Below are positions 51,764 to 59,785 of a stretch of 64,000 nt of DNA, piece after piece; within the stretch, counting starts at the first letter, position 1, and each line of letters begins with the position of its first letter. The notes beneath the pieces are model-generated. The model did not search any database. It was not told the origin of the DNA and saw nothing but the letters and a program-made list of their open reading frames with translations. Made by a program: the position numbers and the translations under genes. The stretch covers positions 1 through 64,000 of the forward strand of contig OMXJ01000009.1 in NCBI GenBank assembly GCA_900315015.1, given 5' to 3'. This DNA is from an uncultured Eubacteriales bacterium (GTDB lineage Bacteria; Bacillota; Clostridia; Lachnospirales; Lachnospiraceae).

Positions 51764-53281
51764 ATGGATTTATGCAATTCAGATGCAACAATACAGATTT
51801 TAAATAAATATAACATAGCCCTGAATAAGCGCTTTGGGCAGAACTTTCTGACAGATCCGAGAGTGCGCGAAAAAATCTGTGATGCTGCGGAAATAACAAA
51901 GGAGGATACTGTACTTGAAATAGGACCGGGAATCGGCACCATGACGCAGTACCTTTGTGAAAGGGCAGGACATGTAATAGCCGTAGAAATAGACAGAGGC
52001 CTTGTACCTATCCTGAAAAATGACACCTTGAGTGAATTTGATAATGTCGAAATAATAAATGACGACATCATGAAGGTGGACATAAATAAGCTAGTAGAAG
52101 AGAAGAACGGCGGAAAGCCAATAAAGGTAGTAGCAAATCTGCCTTATTATATAACAACTCCTATCATAATGAGCCTATTAGAAAAACATGTACCGCTATA
52201 CTCCATAACAGTAATGATACAAAAGGAAGTAGCGGAAAGAATGAGCGCAGGCCCATCTACAAAGGATTATGGAGCACTCAGCCTTGCGGTACAGTATTAC
52301 ACAAAGCCGTATCTTGCGGCAAATGTACCAGCAAACTGCTTTATACCAAGACCAAAGGTGGGAAGTGCAGTAATAAGCTTAAAGCTGCATGAAGAGCTGC
52401 CTATAAAGGCTAGGGATGAAGCACATATGTTTAAGCTTATAAGGGCAGGCTTTAATGAAAGAAGAAAGACTCTTTCAAATGCCATAGCAGACTTCAAGGA
52501 TCTGTCCTATACAAGGGCAGACATAGAAAATGCCCTCATGGCGATTGGCATGAATCCTAAGGTAAGAGGAGAGGCCTTAGGCCTTGAAGAATTTGCAAAG
52601 CTCTCAGATTATCTTACAGAGAATAATCATGAAAGCAGCATAAAAGCGGTAATATTCGACCTTGACGGGACACTTCTGAACACGCTAGATGACTTACTAG
52701 ATAGTGCAAACATAGTCCTGAAGGAATTCGGATATCCGGAAATAGAAGCTGAGGAAGCTGCAGCCGCCCTCGGAAATGGCTTCGAGTATTATTATTCGCA
52801 TATACTTCCAGACGGAAAGGAAAATCCGGACTGGGAAAAATCCTTTGAAAGACTAAAGGAAGTATATGGAGAGAGATGTGAAATAAAAACCAGACCATAT
52901 GATGGAATTTTAGAAGTAATCGATGAGATAAAAAAGCTCGGATTAAAGCAGGCAATTGTATCGAATAAGCCAGATGACAGAGTAAAAGACCTGGCAAAGA
53001 AGTATTTTGCAGATACAATGGAGGCAGCTTTCGGAGAAATGAAGGGAATAAAGAGAAAGCCGGCGCCAGATGTAGCAAATGCAGTAATAAAGGAATTAAA
53101 ACTAGAGCCTAATGAATGCATATATGTAGGAGACTCTGAAGTAGACATAGCAACGGCAAAGAATGCAGGAATTCGCTGCATCTCAGTAGCCTGGGGCTTT
53201 AGGACAAAAAAGCAGCTTAAAAAATCAGGAGCTAGTGACATAATAGAAAAACCGGAAGAATTACTAAAATACCTTAAGTAA
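51764..53281 (+). CDS. rsmA: RsmA (KsgA) rRNA dimethyltransferase fused to a HAD-family phosphatase
   Basis: 505 residues in one frame. Residues 1-290 are RsmA, which dimethylates two adenines near the 3' end of 16S rRNA: KRFGQNFLTDPRV, the SAM loop VLEIGPGIGTMTQYL, NLPYYITTPIIM and the C-terminal FNERRKTLSNAI. Residues 294-505 are a phosphoglycolate-phosphatase-like HAD enzyme: KAVIFDLDGTLLNTLDDLL (nucleophile D299), IVSNKPDD, KRKPAPDVA and YVGDSEVDIATAKNAGI. No in-frame Met lies at the junction. An out-of-frame ATG at 52629 would read MKAA and stop after four codons; one inserted base would give a typical HAD start (MKAAIKAVIFDLDGTL). So this is either a true fusion or a one-base deletion that merged two genes. 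Start: AAGGGGAAATATAA before ATG. Confidence 0.9.
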   Translation: MDLCNSDATIQILNKYNIALNKRFGQNFLTDPRVREKICDAAEITKEDTVLEIGPGIGTMTQYLCERAGHVIAVEIDRGLVPILKNDTLSEFDNVEIINDDIMKVDINKLVEEKNGGKPIKVVANLPYYITTPIIMSLLEKHVPLYSITVMIQKEVAERMSAGPSTKDYGALSLAVQYYTKPYLAANVPANCFIPRPKVGSAVISLKLHEELPIKARDEAHMFKLIRAGFNERRKTLSNAIADFKDLSYTRADIENALMAIGMNPKVRGEALGLEEFAKLSDYLTENNHESSIKAVIFDLDGTLLNTLDDLLDSANIVLKEFGYPEIEAEEAAAALGNGFEYYYSHILPDGKENPDWEKSFERLKEVYGERCEIKTRPYDGILEVIDEIKKLGLKQAIVSNKPDDRVKDLAKKYFADTMEAAFGEMKGIKRKPAPDVANAVIKELKLEPNECIYVGDSEVDIATAKNAGIRCISVAWGFRTKKQLKKSGASDIIEKPEELLKYLK

Positions 53282-53347
53282 ATGGGGAAAGAAAACCAAA
53301 GCCCAAAGGAGTAGGAAGAGAGCAGCCTACGAAAAAAGCGGAGGAAT

Positions 53348-54070
53348 ATGCTTATGGACGGAAATGATTTTTATAGTAACAACGGAGCAAATAATAGTTA
53401 CTCAGACAATCCAGGAGTAAATGAAAATGCATATAGTCACGTAAGAGGAAATGGTTATGGCGACTATGCAGGCACAGGAAATAGAAATTATGATGATTAC
53501 GGAGGAGCAGAAAATGCCTTCTCGACCCAAAGTAACTTAAGCCAGGGCGTAGGCATGGGAGCCTTCGGAAGCGGCATGGGCGGAGGAACAAACCATTATG
53601 GAGCAGGTGCCTTCGGAAAGCAGGTTAATGGAGTAGCATCAGAGAGCTTTGACAACTCTGAATTTGAAAGCGTAGAGCAGGCAAAAAAGAGCCGTAGACA
53701 TGCGACAGATACTTATGGAACCGCACCACAGGAGTCTGCATATAAAAGAAATGTTACCTATACCAGAAATCAGTATGGAAATGTAGTAGCAAGCGATGAA
53801 GTGGATAATTATGCAGACTTAGATGGAAGGACCTATGAAAGCATTGGACAGGACTTTTCAGATTCAGAAGAAACAGATCCATGGCAGGTAAACGGCGGAC
53901 CATCAGGCCCTATAGATGCAACTGAGATGGAAAAGTCAAATAAGACTCGTCCGGATATTAATGTAGATGCCAGACGCAAAAGCAATAGCAGCGGCATAAT
54001 ATTTACCATAATAGGAATTACAATAGCCCTATTAGCAGTAGCTGCAGTACTGTCCTTTGTGCTGAAGTAA
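53348..54070 (+). CDS. Hypothetical C-terminally anchored, Gly/Asn/Tyr-rich protein
   Basis: 240 residues, family not recognised. The first 95 or so residues are low complexity, rich in Gly, Asn, Tyr and Ser (for example YSNNGANNSYSDNPGVN and GMGAFGSGMGGGTNHYG). The middle is polar and charged with several RRHATDTYG- and TYTRNQYG-type stretches. The C-terminus has a single membrane helix (about 215-237, IIFTIIGITIALLAVAAVLSFVL) followed by one lysine. There is no signal peptide, so it would be tail-anchored with a disordered cytoplasmic part. A KRNV/RRKS-rich segment precedes the helix. GGAGGAAT precedes ATG 53348. It lies 66 bp after the rsmA-HAD gene. Confidence 0.7.
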   Translation: MLMDGNDFYSNNGANNSYSDNPGVNENAYSHVRGNGYGDYAGTGNRNYDDYGGAENAFSTQSNLSQGVGMGAFGSGMGGGTNHYGAGAFGKQVNGVASESFDNSEFESVEQAKKSRRHATDTYGTAPQESAYKRNVTYTRNQYGNVVASDEVDNYADLDGRTYESIGQDFSDSEETDPWQVNGGPSGPIDATEMEKSNKTRPDINVDARRKSNSSGIIFTIIGITIALLAVAAVLSFVLK

Positions 54071-54078
54071 AAAATAAG

Positions 54079-54107
54079 TTTACAACAAATTAAAAGTGTG
54101 ATAGAAT
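54079..54107 (+). promoter_or_regulatory. Promoter of aspS
   Basis: TTTACA (54079-54084), 17-bp spacer, TAGAAT (54102-54107), about 60 bp before the gene. Confidence 0.6.
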
Positions 54108-54163
54108 GAAATTTAGTTTGTTAAAAGGCGAATGAAGAAAAGCCTTGAAATTGGAGGATAAAA

Positions 54164-55504
54164 ATGGACACAGTTAAGTTTGAAGACGTTAAGGAGACAG
54201 GCCTTGAAGTACTTCCACCATCAACATCAGATGGAGAGGAAATAACCTTCCATGGCTCAATATATAGAATCAGAAAGATGAGCGATTTTGCATTTGTACT
54301 CATCCGTACAGCAAGAGAAATTGTACAGACAGTTTATGATAAGCCAGTAGCAGATGAGCATGGTCTCAATATCGATGATTATGCAGAAGGTGATATCGTA
54401 ATCGTAAAGGGTGTTACAAAGCATGAAGAGCGTTCAAAGAGAGGCTATGATATCGTTCTTTACGGAATGGAGAAGCTTGGCGGCATTACAGGCGAGGCAC
54501 CGCTTGTAATCAATAAGAAGCAGGTAGATACATCTCTTTCACAGCTCCTTGATGTACGTTCATACTCACTTCGTAACCAGTACGAGCGTTCAATTTTCCT
54601 TATTCAGGAAGCAATTGCAAAGGCTTTCCGTGAGCATCTTCAGGCAGAAGGCTTTGTAGAAATCCATACACCAAAGATCGTATCAGGAAATGCAGAAGGC
54701 GGAGCAGAAGTATTCGACCTTAAGTATTTCGATAAGGATGCCTTCCTTTCACAGAGCCCGCAGTTCTACAAGCAGGCAATGGTAGGTGTATTTGAAAGAG
54801 TATACGAGGTAGGCCCTGTATTCAGAGCAGAAAAGCATGATACAAGCCGTCACCTTAATGAATATACAGGTCTCGATTTCGAGATGGGCTTCATCAAGTC
54901 ATATAAGGACATCATCAATATTGAAATGGGCTTCTTTAGACATATCAATGAGGTTCTTGAAAGAGATTATCCGGATGCCATCAAGGAACTTAACTTAAAG
55001 CTCCCTAATGTAGATGAATTTGCAGTAATCACCTTCACAGAGGCTAAGGAGCTTCTTAAGGAAAAGTGCAAGTATAATGTAAAGGCAGATGTTCATGACT
55101 TCGAGCCGGAAGAAGAGAAGAAGCTCTGCGAGTGGTTCAAGAAGAACAAGAAGATAGACTATGTATTCGTAACAGAATATCCATCAGATAAGCGTCCATT
55201 CTATGCAAAGGATGACGACACAAATCCAGGCTATTCACTCTCTTTCGACTGCTTATTCAGAGGACTTGAAATCACAACAGGCGGACAGAGAATTAATGAT
55301 TATAAAGAGCAGGTTGATAAGATGGTAGCAAGAGGAATGAATCCAGATGATTTTGAGGATTTCCTCCTTATCCACAAGACAGGAATGCCACCACACGGCG
55401 GACTTGGAATCGGTCTTGAGAGATTGACAGCACAGCTTATCGGCTTTGATAATGTACGTAGATGCTGCTTATATCCACGTGATATCAACAGACTTCGTCC
55501 ATAA
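54164..55504 (+). CDS. aspS: Aspartyl-tRNA synthetase, archaeal/eukaryotic type (probably non-discriminating)
   Basis: 446 residues, far shorter than bacterial AspRS (about 590), because the bacterial GAD insertion is missing. The N-terminal OB-fold binds the anticodon (EITFHGSIYRIRKMSDFAFV). The class II core has motif 2 VYEVGPVFRAEKHDTSRHLNEYTGLDFEMGF in two parts, FLSQSPQFYKQAMV, and motif 3 GLGIGLERLTAQLIGF. This subgroup is of archaeal type, present in some Clostridia, and often also charges tRNA-Asn with Asp, which GatCAB then amidates; that specificity is inferred. Ribosome binding site TTGGAGGATAAAA. Codon use (CGT, CTT, ATC) fits a well-expressed gene. Confidence 0.93.
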   Translation: MDTVKFEDVKETGLEVLPPSTSDGEEITFHGSIYRIRKMSDFAFVLIRTAREIVQTVYDKPVADEHGLNIDDYAEGDIVIVKGVTKHEERSKRGYDIVLYGMEKLGGITGEAPLVINKKQVDTSLSQLLDVRSYSLRNQYERSIFLIQEAIAKAFREHLQAEGFVEIHTPKIVSGNAEGGAEVFDLKYFDKDAFLSQSPQFYKQAMVGVFERVYEVGPVFRAEKHDTSRHLNEYTGLDFEMGFIKSYKDIINIEMGFFRHINEVLERDYPDAIKELNLKLPNVDEFAVITFTEAKELLKEKCKYNVKADVHDFEPEEEKKLCEWFKKNKKIDYVFVTEYPSDKRPFYAKDDDTNPGYSLSFDCLFRGLEITTGGQRINDYKEQVDKMVARGMNPDDFEDFLLIHKTGMPPHGGLGIGLERLTAQLIGFDNVRRCCLYPRDINRLRP

Positions 55505-55518
55505 TCGGAATTTCACAC

Positions 55519-55546
55519 TTGACAAAATTAAAAAAAGTGCTAGTAT
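55519..55546 (+). promoter_or_regulatory. Promoter of the pheST T-box transcript
   Basis: TTGACA (55519-55524), 16-bp spacer, extended -10 TGCTAGTAT (TAGTAT at 55541-55546). Confidence 0.7.
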
Positions 55547-55552
55547 AAATAT

Positions 55553-55845
55553 TGTTACAAATATTGATAATAAAAAAGCAATGATGGTGTAGCTTAAAAA
55601 AGCATAGGATGCTTCAAATACCAAAAGAGATGGAGGGTCACCGGCTGAAAGCCTTCCTTGGCAATAAAGAATCCGACTTTCGCACCGTAGCTGCAATTCT
55701 GAAAATATGAAAGTAGGTTTTGCCGTGTTTAGAGCGTTAATCTTAAAAGAGCGTATGCTTAAATGGTAAGCATAAAGCAAGGTGGTACCGCGATATTAAA
55801 TATTCGTCCCTGCATTCACGAAAGTGTCTGCAGGGACTTTTTGTA
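55553..55845 (+). promoter_or_regulatory. T-box leader controlling pheST
   Basis: A tRNA-sensing riboswitch. The invariant T-box AAGGTGGTACCGCG lies at 55779-55792, in position to bind the CCA end of uncharged tRNA. Stem I occupies about 55560-55700; TTC at 55679-55681 is a plausible Phe specifier codon (inferred from context). The competing terminator follows at 55806-55842. Uncharged tRNA-Phe would favour the antiterminator and switch on pheS-pheT. Confidence 0.93.
55806..55842 (+). terminator. T-box-regulated terminator
   Basis: GTCCCTGCA (55806-55814) pairs with TGCAGGGAC (55829-55837), then TTTTT. The 5' side can instead pair in the antiterminator. Confidence 0.92.
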
Positions 55846-55900
55846 TGAGAAAATAACCAGCAGAACACAAAAATACGCAAAAAAATATTTAGGAGGAATC

Positions 55901-56920
55901 ATGAAGGAACAACTTGAACAGCTTAAAGCCCAGGCCCTGAAGAAAATCGAAGAGTCAAAGGACCTCAATGCACTTAACGATGTACGTGTAAGCATTCTTG
56001 GAAAGAAGGGTGAGCTTACCAATATACTTAAGTCAATGAAGGATGTCGCAAAGGAAGACAGACCAAAGGTAGGAGCAATGGTAAACGACGTACGTGAAGC
56101 CATAGAAGAAAAGCTCCGCATCAGAAAGGAAGCTTTCGAGGCAGCAGTACTTGAAGTGAAGATGGCATCAGAAGCCATCGATGTAACACTTCCAGCAAAG
56201 AAGCAGGCAGAGGGCCATAACCATCCAAATACAGTAGCACTTAATGAATTAAAGAGAATATTCATCGGACTTGGCTACGAGGTAGTAGATGGACCAGAAA
56301 TAGAGTACGATTACTACAACTTCGAGGCACTCAACATTCCAGCAAATCATCCGGCAAAGGATGAACAGGATACCTTCTATATCACAGACAATATCCTTCT
56401 TCGTACACAGACCTCAAGTGTACAGGCAAGAATCATGGAAAAGGGAAAGCCACCTATCAGAGTGGTATCACCAGGAAGAGTATTCCGTGCAGATGAAGTA
56501 GATGCAACCCATTCACCAAGCTTCCATCAGGTAGAAGGACTTGTTATCGACAAGAACATTACCTTCTCAGACCTTAAGGGAACACTTGCACAGTTCGCAA
56601 GAGACCTCTTCGGCGAGGATACAAAGGTAAAGTTCCGCCCACATCACTTCCCATTCACAGAGCCATCAGCAGAAATGGATGTAACCTGCTTTAAGTGTCA
56701 TGGAAAGGGCTGCCGTTTCTGTAAGAATGAAGGCTGGATAGAAATCCTTGGTTGTGGAATGGTACATCCTAACGTACTTAGAATGAGCGGAATCGATCCA
56801 GAGGAATACACAGGATTTGCATTCGGTGTAGGACTTGAGCGTATTGCGCTTCTTAAATATGAAATTGACGACATGAGACTTCTTTATGAAAACGATGCAC
56901 GTTTCCTTAAGCAGTTCTAA
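55901..56920 (+). CDS. pheS: Phenylalanyl-tRNA synthetase alpha subunit
   Basis: Catalytic subunit of the (alpha-beta)2 enzyme that charges tRNA-Phe. 339 residues. The N-terminal coiled-coil (about 1-85) binds tRNA; the class II core has HPNTVALNELKRIFIGLGYEV, motif 2 RVFRADEVDATHSPSFHQVEGL and motif 3 GFAFGVGLERIALLKYEIDD, with a zinc-like CFKCHGKGCRFCKNEGW loop. ATG 55901 follows AGGAGGAATC; the frame is open back into the T-box region but that part is leader RNA. pheT follows after 48 bp under the same T-box. Confidence 0.98.
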   Translation: MKEQLEQLKAQALKKIEESKDLNALNDVRVSILGKKGELTNILKSMKDVAKEDRPKVGAMVNDVREAIEEKLRIRKEAFEAAVLEVKMASEAIDVTLPAKKQAEGHNHPNTVALNELKRIFIGLGYEVVDGPEIEYDYYNFEALNIPANHPAKDEQDTFYITDNILLRTQTSSVQARIMEKGKPPIRVVSPGRVFRADEVDATHSPSFHQVEGLVIDKNITFSDLKGTLAQFARDLFGEDTKVKFRPHHFPFTEPSAEMDVTCFKCHGKGCRFCKNEGWIEILGCGMVHPNVLRMSGIDPEEYTGFAFGVGLERIALLKYEIDDMRLLYENDARFLKQF

Positions 56921-56968
56921 TCAAATAAAGAGTTAATTATTTACAAATAGTATGAAAAGGAGTTAATA

Positions 56969-59530
56969 ATGAATACACCATTATCGTGGATCAAGGCATA
57001 TGTACCAGAGCTTGATTGCTCAGTAAAAGAATACTGTGATGCAATGACACTTTCAGGAACAAAGGTAGAAAGTGCAGCACTTTTAGATAAAAATCTTTCA
57101 AAAATAGTAGTAGGAAAGGTGCTTAGCATAGAAAAGCATCCAAATGCAGATAAGCTTGTAGTAACTAAGGTTCAGATAGACAAGGAAGGAAATGCCATCC
57201 AGATTGTTACAGGAGCACCAAACATAAAGGTAGGCGATCTTGTACCAACAGTACTTGATGGCGGAAGAGTAGCAGGATTTCATGCAGCAGGAGAAGGAGC
57301 AGCACCAGCTGAAGGTTTTGAAATAAAGGCAGGAGAGCTACGCGGAGTTCCATCTTATGGAATGATGTGCTCAATCGAAGAGCTTGGCTCATCAAGAGAT
57401 GTATATCCAGACGCACCGGCAGACGGAGTATACATTTTCTCAGATAACCCATCCTATGAAGGAATCCAGCCAGGAGACGACGCCATAGAGATACTTGGAC
57501 TTAGAGATGCCCTCGTAGAATATGAGATTACCTCAAACAGAGTAGATTGCTACGGAGTAATCGGAATAGCACGTGAAGCAGCAGCAACCTTCAAAAAGCC
57601 ATTCAATCCACCTGTAATACCAAAAACAGGAACTAATGAGGATGTAAATGACTATGTAGCAGTAGATGTAAAGGCAGATGACCTTTGCACAAGATATATC
57701 GCCAGAGTAGTAAAGAATATAAAGATCGGTCCATCACCGCTCTGGATGCAGCATTGTCTTCAGGCAGAGGGCATCAGACCAATCAACAATATCGTAGATA
57801 TCACAAACTATGTAATGGAAGAATATGGTCAGCCAATGCATGCTTATGACCTTGACATGGTAGAGGGCGACGATACTCATGCTCATAAGATCGTAGTAAG
57901 AAGAGCAGATAAGGGCGAAAAGTTCACAACACTTGACGGCAAGGAATATGAGCTTGATGACAGAGCTCTTATGATCTGCGATGGAAAGAAGAGCATCGGA
58001 CTTGCAGGAATCATGGGCGGACAGAACTCAATGATCACTGACAATGTAAAGACAATGCTCTTTGAGGCAGCAACCTTTGATGGAACAAACATCCGTTTAA
58101 CAGAAAGAAGAATCGGTATCCATACAGATGCATCAGGAAAGTTCAATAAGGGACTTTGCCCGGATACAGCACTTGAGGCAATGAACCGTGCCTGCGCACT
58201 TGTAGAAGAGCTTGGAGCAGGTGAGGTAGTAGGAGGACTTGTAGATTCATACAAGAATCCATGGAAGGAGAAGCACCTTAAGTGGAGCTATGAAAGAACA
58301 AACAAGGTACTTGGAACAAATATCAGCAAGGAAGATATGATAAGCTACTTTAAGAATGAAGGACTTTCATATGACGAGGCAACAGGTGAGGTAATAGTAC
58401 CAACATTCCGTCAGGATTTAAATGAACAGTGTGACCTTGACGAGGAAGTAGCAAGATTCTTTGGTTATGCAAACATCCCAACAACACTTCCATCAGGAGC
58501 ATCAATGTCAGGCGGACAGCCATTCAAGATGCGCATAGAGGATCTTTGCCGTGAAGTAGCAAGAAGTTATGGCTATTATGAGGCACAGACCTATTCCTTC
58601 GAGAGTAACAAGGTATTTGACAAGCTCTTATTAAAGGAAGATGATCCAAGGAGAAATGCAATCCAGATCAGAAATCCACTTGGACCAGAATTTGCAGCAA
58701 TGCGTACACTTCCAGTAAATGGAATTTTAGCTTCACTTTCAACAAATTTCAATAGAAAGAATAAGAATGTAAAGCTTTTTGAAATTGCAAATATCTATCT
58801 TGCAAAGGCTCTTCCATTAACAGAGCTTCCAGATGAGAGAAAGCAGCTTACGTTTGCATTCTACGGTGAGAACGAAAAGAATCAGGGCTTCTATGAAATG
58901 AAGGGTGTAGTAGAAGAAGTACTTGAGACATGCGGACTTATCGGAAAGAATGTAGGTAAGGTAGGCGGAGACGCTTATGTAGAAGGCTTAAATCAGAATG
59001 TAGGCGAGCTTGCAGCAAGTGCAAAGGGCGAGCTTTCATATGATGCAAATTCAGGAATAACCTTCCTTCACCCATACCGCCAGGCAAACATCGTATATGA
59101 TGGACAGGTAATAGGTTACATCGGACAGGTTCATCCACTTGTAGAAAAGAACTACGGAATAGGTGAGAGCACTTATATTGCAGTACTTGACCTTAAGGAT
59201 GTGGTAGCTAGAGCATCACTTGATGTAAAGTACACACCTATCGTAAACCTTCCACTTGTAAATCGTGACATCAGCCTTGTAGTTAAGGAGAATGTAACCC
59301 ATGCTCAGATCGAGTCAATAATCAGGGCAGCAGGCGGAGAGCACCTTGAGAACGTAGAGCTCTTTGATATCTATGTAGGAGAAAAAATCCAGAAGGGCTA
59401 CAAGTCAATGGCTTACTCAATTTCATTCAGAGGCAAGGAAAAGACACTTACAGAGGATGAAATTACAGGAGCAATGAACAATGTAATTGAAGCGCTTGCA
59501 AAGAACGACATCGTACTTAGAACAGAATAG
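56969..59530 (+). CDS. pheT: Phenylalanyl-tRNA synthetase beta subunit
   Basis: 853 residues. Domains in order: an N-terminal part MNTPLSWIKAYVPELD, an OB-fold tRNA-binding (EMAP-like) domain about 40-160 (KIVVGKVLSIEKHPNADKL, then QIVTGAPNIKVGD), the B3/B4 editing domain (about 215-390, with RPINNIVDITNYVMEEYGQP), B5 (about 420-495), the class II-like core, and the ferredoxin-fold anticodon-binding domain at the C-terminus (PLVNRDISLVVKENVTHAQI, YKSMAYSISFRGKEKTLT). The length is slightly above the usual 800. AAAAGGAGTTAATA precedes ATG 56969. It ends at a pair of terminators. Confidence 0.98.
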   Translation: MNTPLSWIKAYVPELDCSVKEYCDAMTLSGTKVESAALLDKNLSKIVVGKVLSIEKHPNADKLVVTKVQIDKEGNAIQIVTGAPNIKVGDLVPTVLDGGRVAGFHAAGEGAAPAEGFEIKAGELRGVPSYGMMCSIEELGSSRDVYPDAPADGVYIFSDNPSYEGIQPGDDAIEILGLRDALVEYEITSNRVDCYGVIGIAREAAATFKKPFNPPVIPKTGTNEDVNDYVAVDVKADDLCTRYIARVVKNIKIGPSPLWMQHCLQAEGIRPINNIVDITNYVMEEYGQPMHAYDLDMVEGDDTHAHKIVVRRADKGEKFTTLDGKEYELDDRALMICDGKKSIGLAGIMGGQNSMITDNVKTMLFEAATFDGTNIRLTERRIGIHTDASGKFNKGLCPDTALEAMNRACALVEELGAGEVVGGLVDSYKNPWKEKHLKWSYERTNKVLGTNISKEDMISYFKNEGLSYDEATGEVIVPTFRQDLNEQCDLDEEVARFFGYANIPTTLPSGASMSGGQPFKMRIEDLCREVARSYGYYEAQTYSFESNKVFDKLLLKEDDPRRNAIQIRNPLGPEFAAMRTLPVNGILASLSTNFNRKNKNVKLFEIANIYLAKALPLTELPDERKQLTFAFYGENEKNQGFYEMKGVVEEVLETCGLIGKNVGKVGGDAYVEGLNQNVGELAASAKGELSYDANSGITFLHPYRQANIVYDGQVIGYIGQVHPLVEKNYGIGESTYIAVLDLKDVVARASLDVKYTPIVNLPLVNRDISLVVKENVTHAQIESIIRAAGGEHLENVELFDIYVGEKIQKGYKSMAYSISFRGKEKTLTEDEITGAMNNVIEALAKNDIVLRTE

Positions 59531-59534
59531 TGAA

Positions 59535-59566
59535 CTACCCAACGCCTAAAGGCAGTGGGCTTTTGT
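59535..59566 (+). terminator. First terminator after pheT
   Basis: CCCA...TGGG and inner GCC-TAAA-GGC stem, then CTTTTG. Confidence 0.7.
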
Positions 59567-59603
59567 TAAATGGTTCACCGGACTGAGACAAAAACTAAAA
59601 GAT

Positions 59604-59652
59604 AAAATCCATACTAAGCTGATAAACAAAGGCTTGGTATGGATTATTTTTA
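59604..59652 (+). terminator. Second terminator after pheT
   Basis: AATCCATACTAAGC/GCTTGGTATGGATT stem (one G-T pair) followed by ATTTTTAT. Confidence 0.85.
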
Positions 59653-59721
59653 TGTTTGAAAAAAGCAAAAAATGCTTGACAATACCTAGCAATCGGCGAT
59701 TTTTCGTGTTTTTATGAATGT

Positions 59722-59750
59722 TTGACTAAAAGAATATTTTGTGCTATCAT
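59722..59750 (+). promoter_or_regulatory. Promoter of the UvrD-type helicase gene
   Basis: TTGACT (59722-59727), 17-bp spacer, TATCAT (59745-59750), 35 bp before the gene. Confidence 0.65.
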
Positions 59751-59785
59751 AGGCAGAGAAAATATTGTAAAAGGTGGAAAAATAT

